Source of the DNA: Achromobacter insolitus
GTDB lineage: Bacteria > Pseudomonadota > Gammaproteobacteria > Burkholderiales > Burkholderiaceae_B
Direction of reading: 5' to 3'
Length of the DNA: 64,000 nucleotides
Assembly: GCF_002209555.1 (NCBI RefSeq)
Contig: NZ_NJIF01000014.1
Location: forward strand, 62,001 to 126,000
Under the pieces are notes generated by a model. That model was not told the DNA's origin. It saw only the letters and a list, made by a program, of their open reading frames with translations, and did no database searches. Position numbers and translations under genes: made by a program. Shown piece by piece: positions 63,154 through 64,000 of the stretch (position 1 is the first letter of the stretch; every line of letters begins with the position of its first letter).

Positions 63154-64000
63154 TCGGCCTCTTGGGGAATACGGTCCACGTCGGCCACCCGCGCGCGCAG
63201 CGAATTGGTGTGCGCTTCGGTGATGATGACGTCGACCATTTGTCCGATGAGCCGCGCGGGCGCGGCGAAGTTCACGATGCGGTTGTTCTCGGTGCGGCCC
63301 ATCAGTTCGTTCGGGTCGCGGCGCGAGGGGCCTTCCACCAGCAGGCGCTGGCGCGTGCCGATCATGTTGCGGGCGATCGTGGCGGCCTGCTCGTTGATCA
63401 GTGCCTGCAAGCGCTGCAGGCGGCGCAGCTTCACGTCCTGCGGCGTGTCGTCGTGCAGGTCGGCGGCGGGCGTGCCCGGACGGCGCGAATACACGAACGA
63501 GAACGAGGTGTCGAAGCCGACGTCCTCGATCAGTTTCATGGTCTTTTCAAAGTCTTCTTCGGTTTCACCGGGAAAGCCGACGATGAAGTCCGAGGACAGC
63601 GTCAGGTCGGGGCGGGCGGCGCGCAGGCGGCGCACCACCGATTTGAATTCCAGGGTGGTGTAGCCGCGCTTCATGGCGGCCAGCACGCGGTCGCTGCCTG
63701 CCTGTACCGGCAGGTGCAGGAACGACACCAGCTTGGGCAGGCGCGCGTAGGCGTCCACCATGCGCTGGGTCATTTCCTTGGGATGCGAGGTGGTGTAGCG
63801 GATGCGCTCGATGCCCGGGATTTCGTGTACGTACTCCAGCAGCATGGCGAAATCGGCGATTTCGTCGCTGTCGGTCATGCGGCCGCGGTAGGCGTTGACG
63901 TTCTGGCCCAGCAGCGTCACTTCCTTCACGCCCTGGTCGGCCAGGTCGGCCACCTCGACCAGCACGTCCTCGAAGGGCCGCGAGACTTCCTCGCCGCGCG
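63150..64000 (-). CDS. miaB: tRNA-2-methylthio-N6-dimethylallyladenosine synthase MiaB (partial, N-terminus off window)
   Basis: The last 283 residues or so are present. Seen are '[13 protein letters not shown]', '[12 protein letters not shown]', '[21 protein letters not shown]', '[20 protein letters not shown]' and a C-terminal TRAM domain ('[20 protein letters not shown]'). The cluster-binding cysteines lie beyond the window edge. The gene order miaB-phoH-ybeY-corC-lnt is conserved in proteobacteria. Confidence 0.95.

Overview
This is about 64 kb of high-GC DNA that reads as a chromosomal segment of a betaproteobacterium of the Alcaligenaceae, most like Achromobacter or Bordetella. Reasons: an NAD-dependent fdsGBACD formate dehydrogenase with its fdsR regulator, the miaB-phoH-ybeY-corC-lnt gene order, large LivFGMHK-type catabolic operons, and a GC-rich intergenic repeat of a kind I associate with that family (from memory, not searched). 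I see no insertion sequence, phage, plasmid replication gene or CRISPR array. Nearly all of the window is coding and genes often overlap by 4 bp.

Layout. 1-2151: an ECF sigma/anti-sigma pair behind a small secreted protein of the COG4315 type, then an acetyltransferase. 2263-17134: a catabolic locus. Twelve genes on the minus strand (livK, two ferritin-like di-iron proteins, livHMGF, an alpha/beta hydrolase, a RidA-like protein, an SDR, an acyl-CoA dehydrogenase and an APH-type kinase) lie behind a GntR/HutC regulator. An unknown 429-residue protein and an acyl-CoA synthetase are transcribed the other way. The AT-rich gap at 14070-14170 holds perfect palindromes that should be the operators. 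17160-23683: a DUF1501/DUF1800 secreted pair, an SDR, a sorbosone-dehydrogenase-like lipoprotein and a ferric-reductase-like membrane flavoprotein. 23757-26622: two divergent PepSY proteins and a PhoPQ-like two-component system. 26638-32515: two universal stress proteins, murI, a LysR gene divergent from a two-gene chromate transporter, a DUF1345 membrane protein and a methyltransferase.

32634-44740: formate dehydrogenase and molybdenum cofactor synthesis side by side. fdsGBACD and fdsD run one way. fdsR-moaA-mobA run the other way, and moeA-moaB-moaE-moaD-moaC follow on the minus strand. The enzyme needs this cofactor, so the block is one functional unit. The fdsG/fdsR gap holds a perfect 26-bp palindrome and a ModE-like CGTTA...TAACG site.

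44913-56423: a giant DUF748 protein, a Tat-exported dienelactone-hydrolase-like protein, a 600-bp gene-free region with long inverted repeats, a small secreted protein, a peroxiredoxin, an MFS and a DMT transporter, bioB, and a PAS-LuxR regulator. 56637-57411: six tRNA genes, a duplicated Ala-Glu-Asp triplet, with a strong promoter and two terminators. 57828-64000: an aldo/keto reductase, then lnt, corC, ybeY, phoH and miaB, the last cut by the window edge.

The best candidate for something undescribed is the 2.2-17.1 kb locus. A 4-hydroxyacyl-CoA-type kinase plus acyl-CoA dehydrogenase pair sits in one operon with a tandem pair of ferritin-like proteins, one with a full set of di-iron ligands and one that has lost two of them. 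All functional statements rest on reading translations by eye; no database search was possible.
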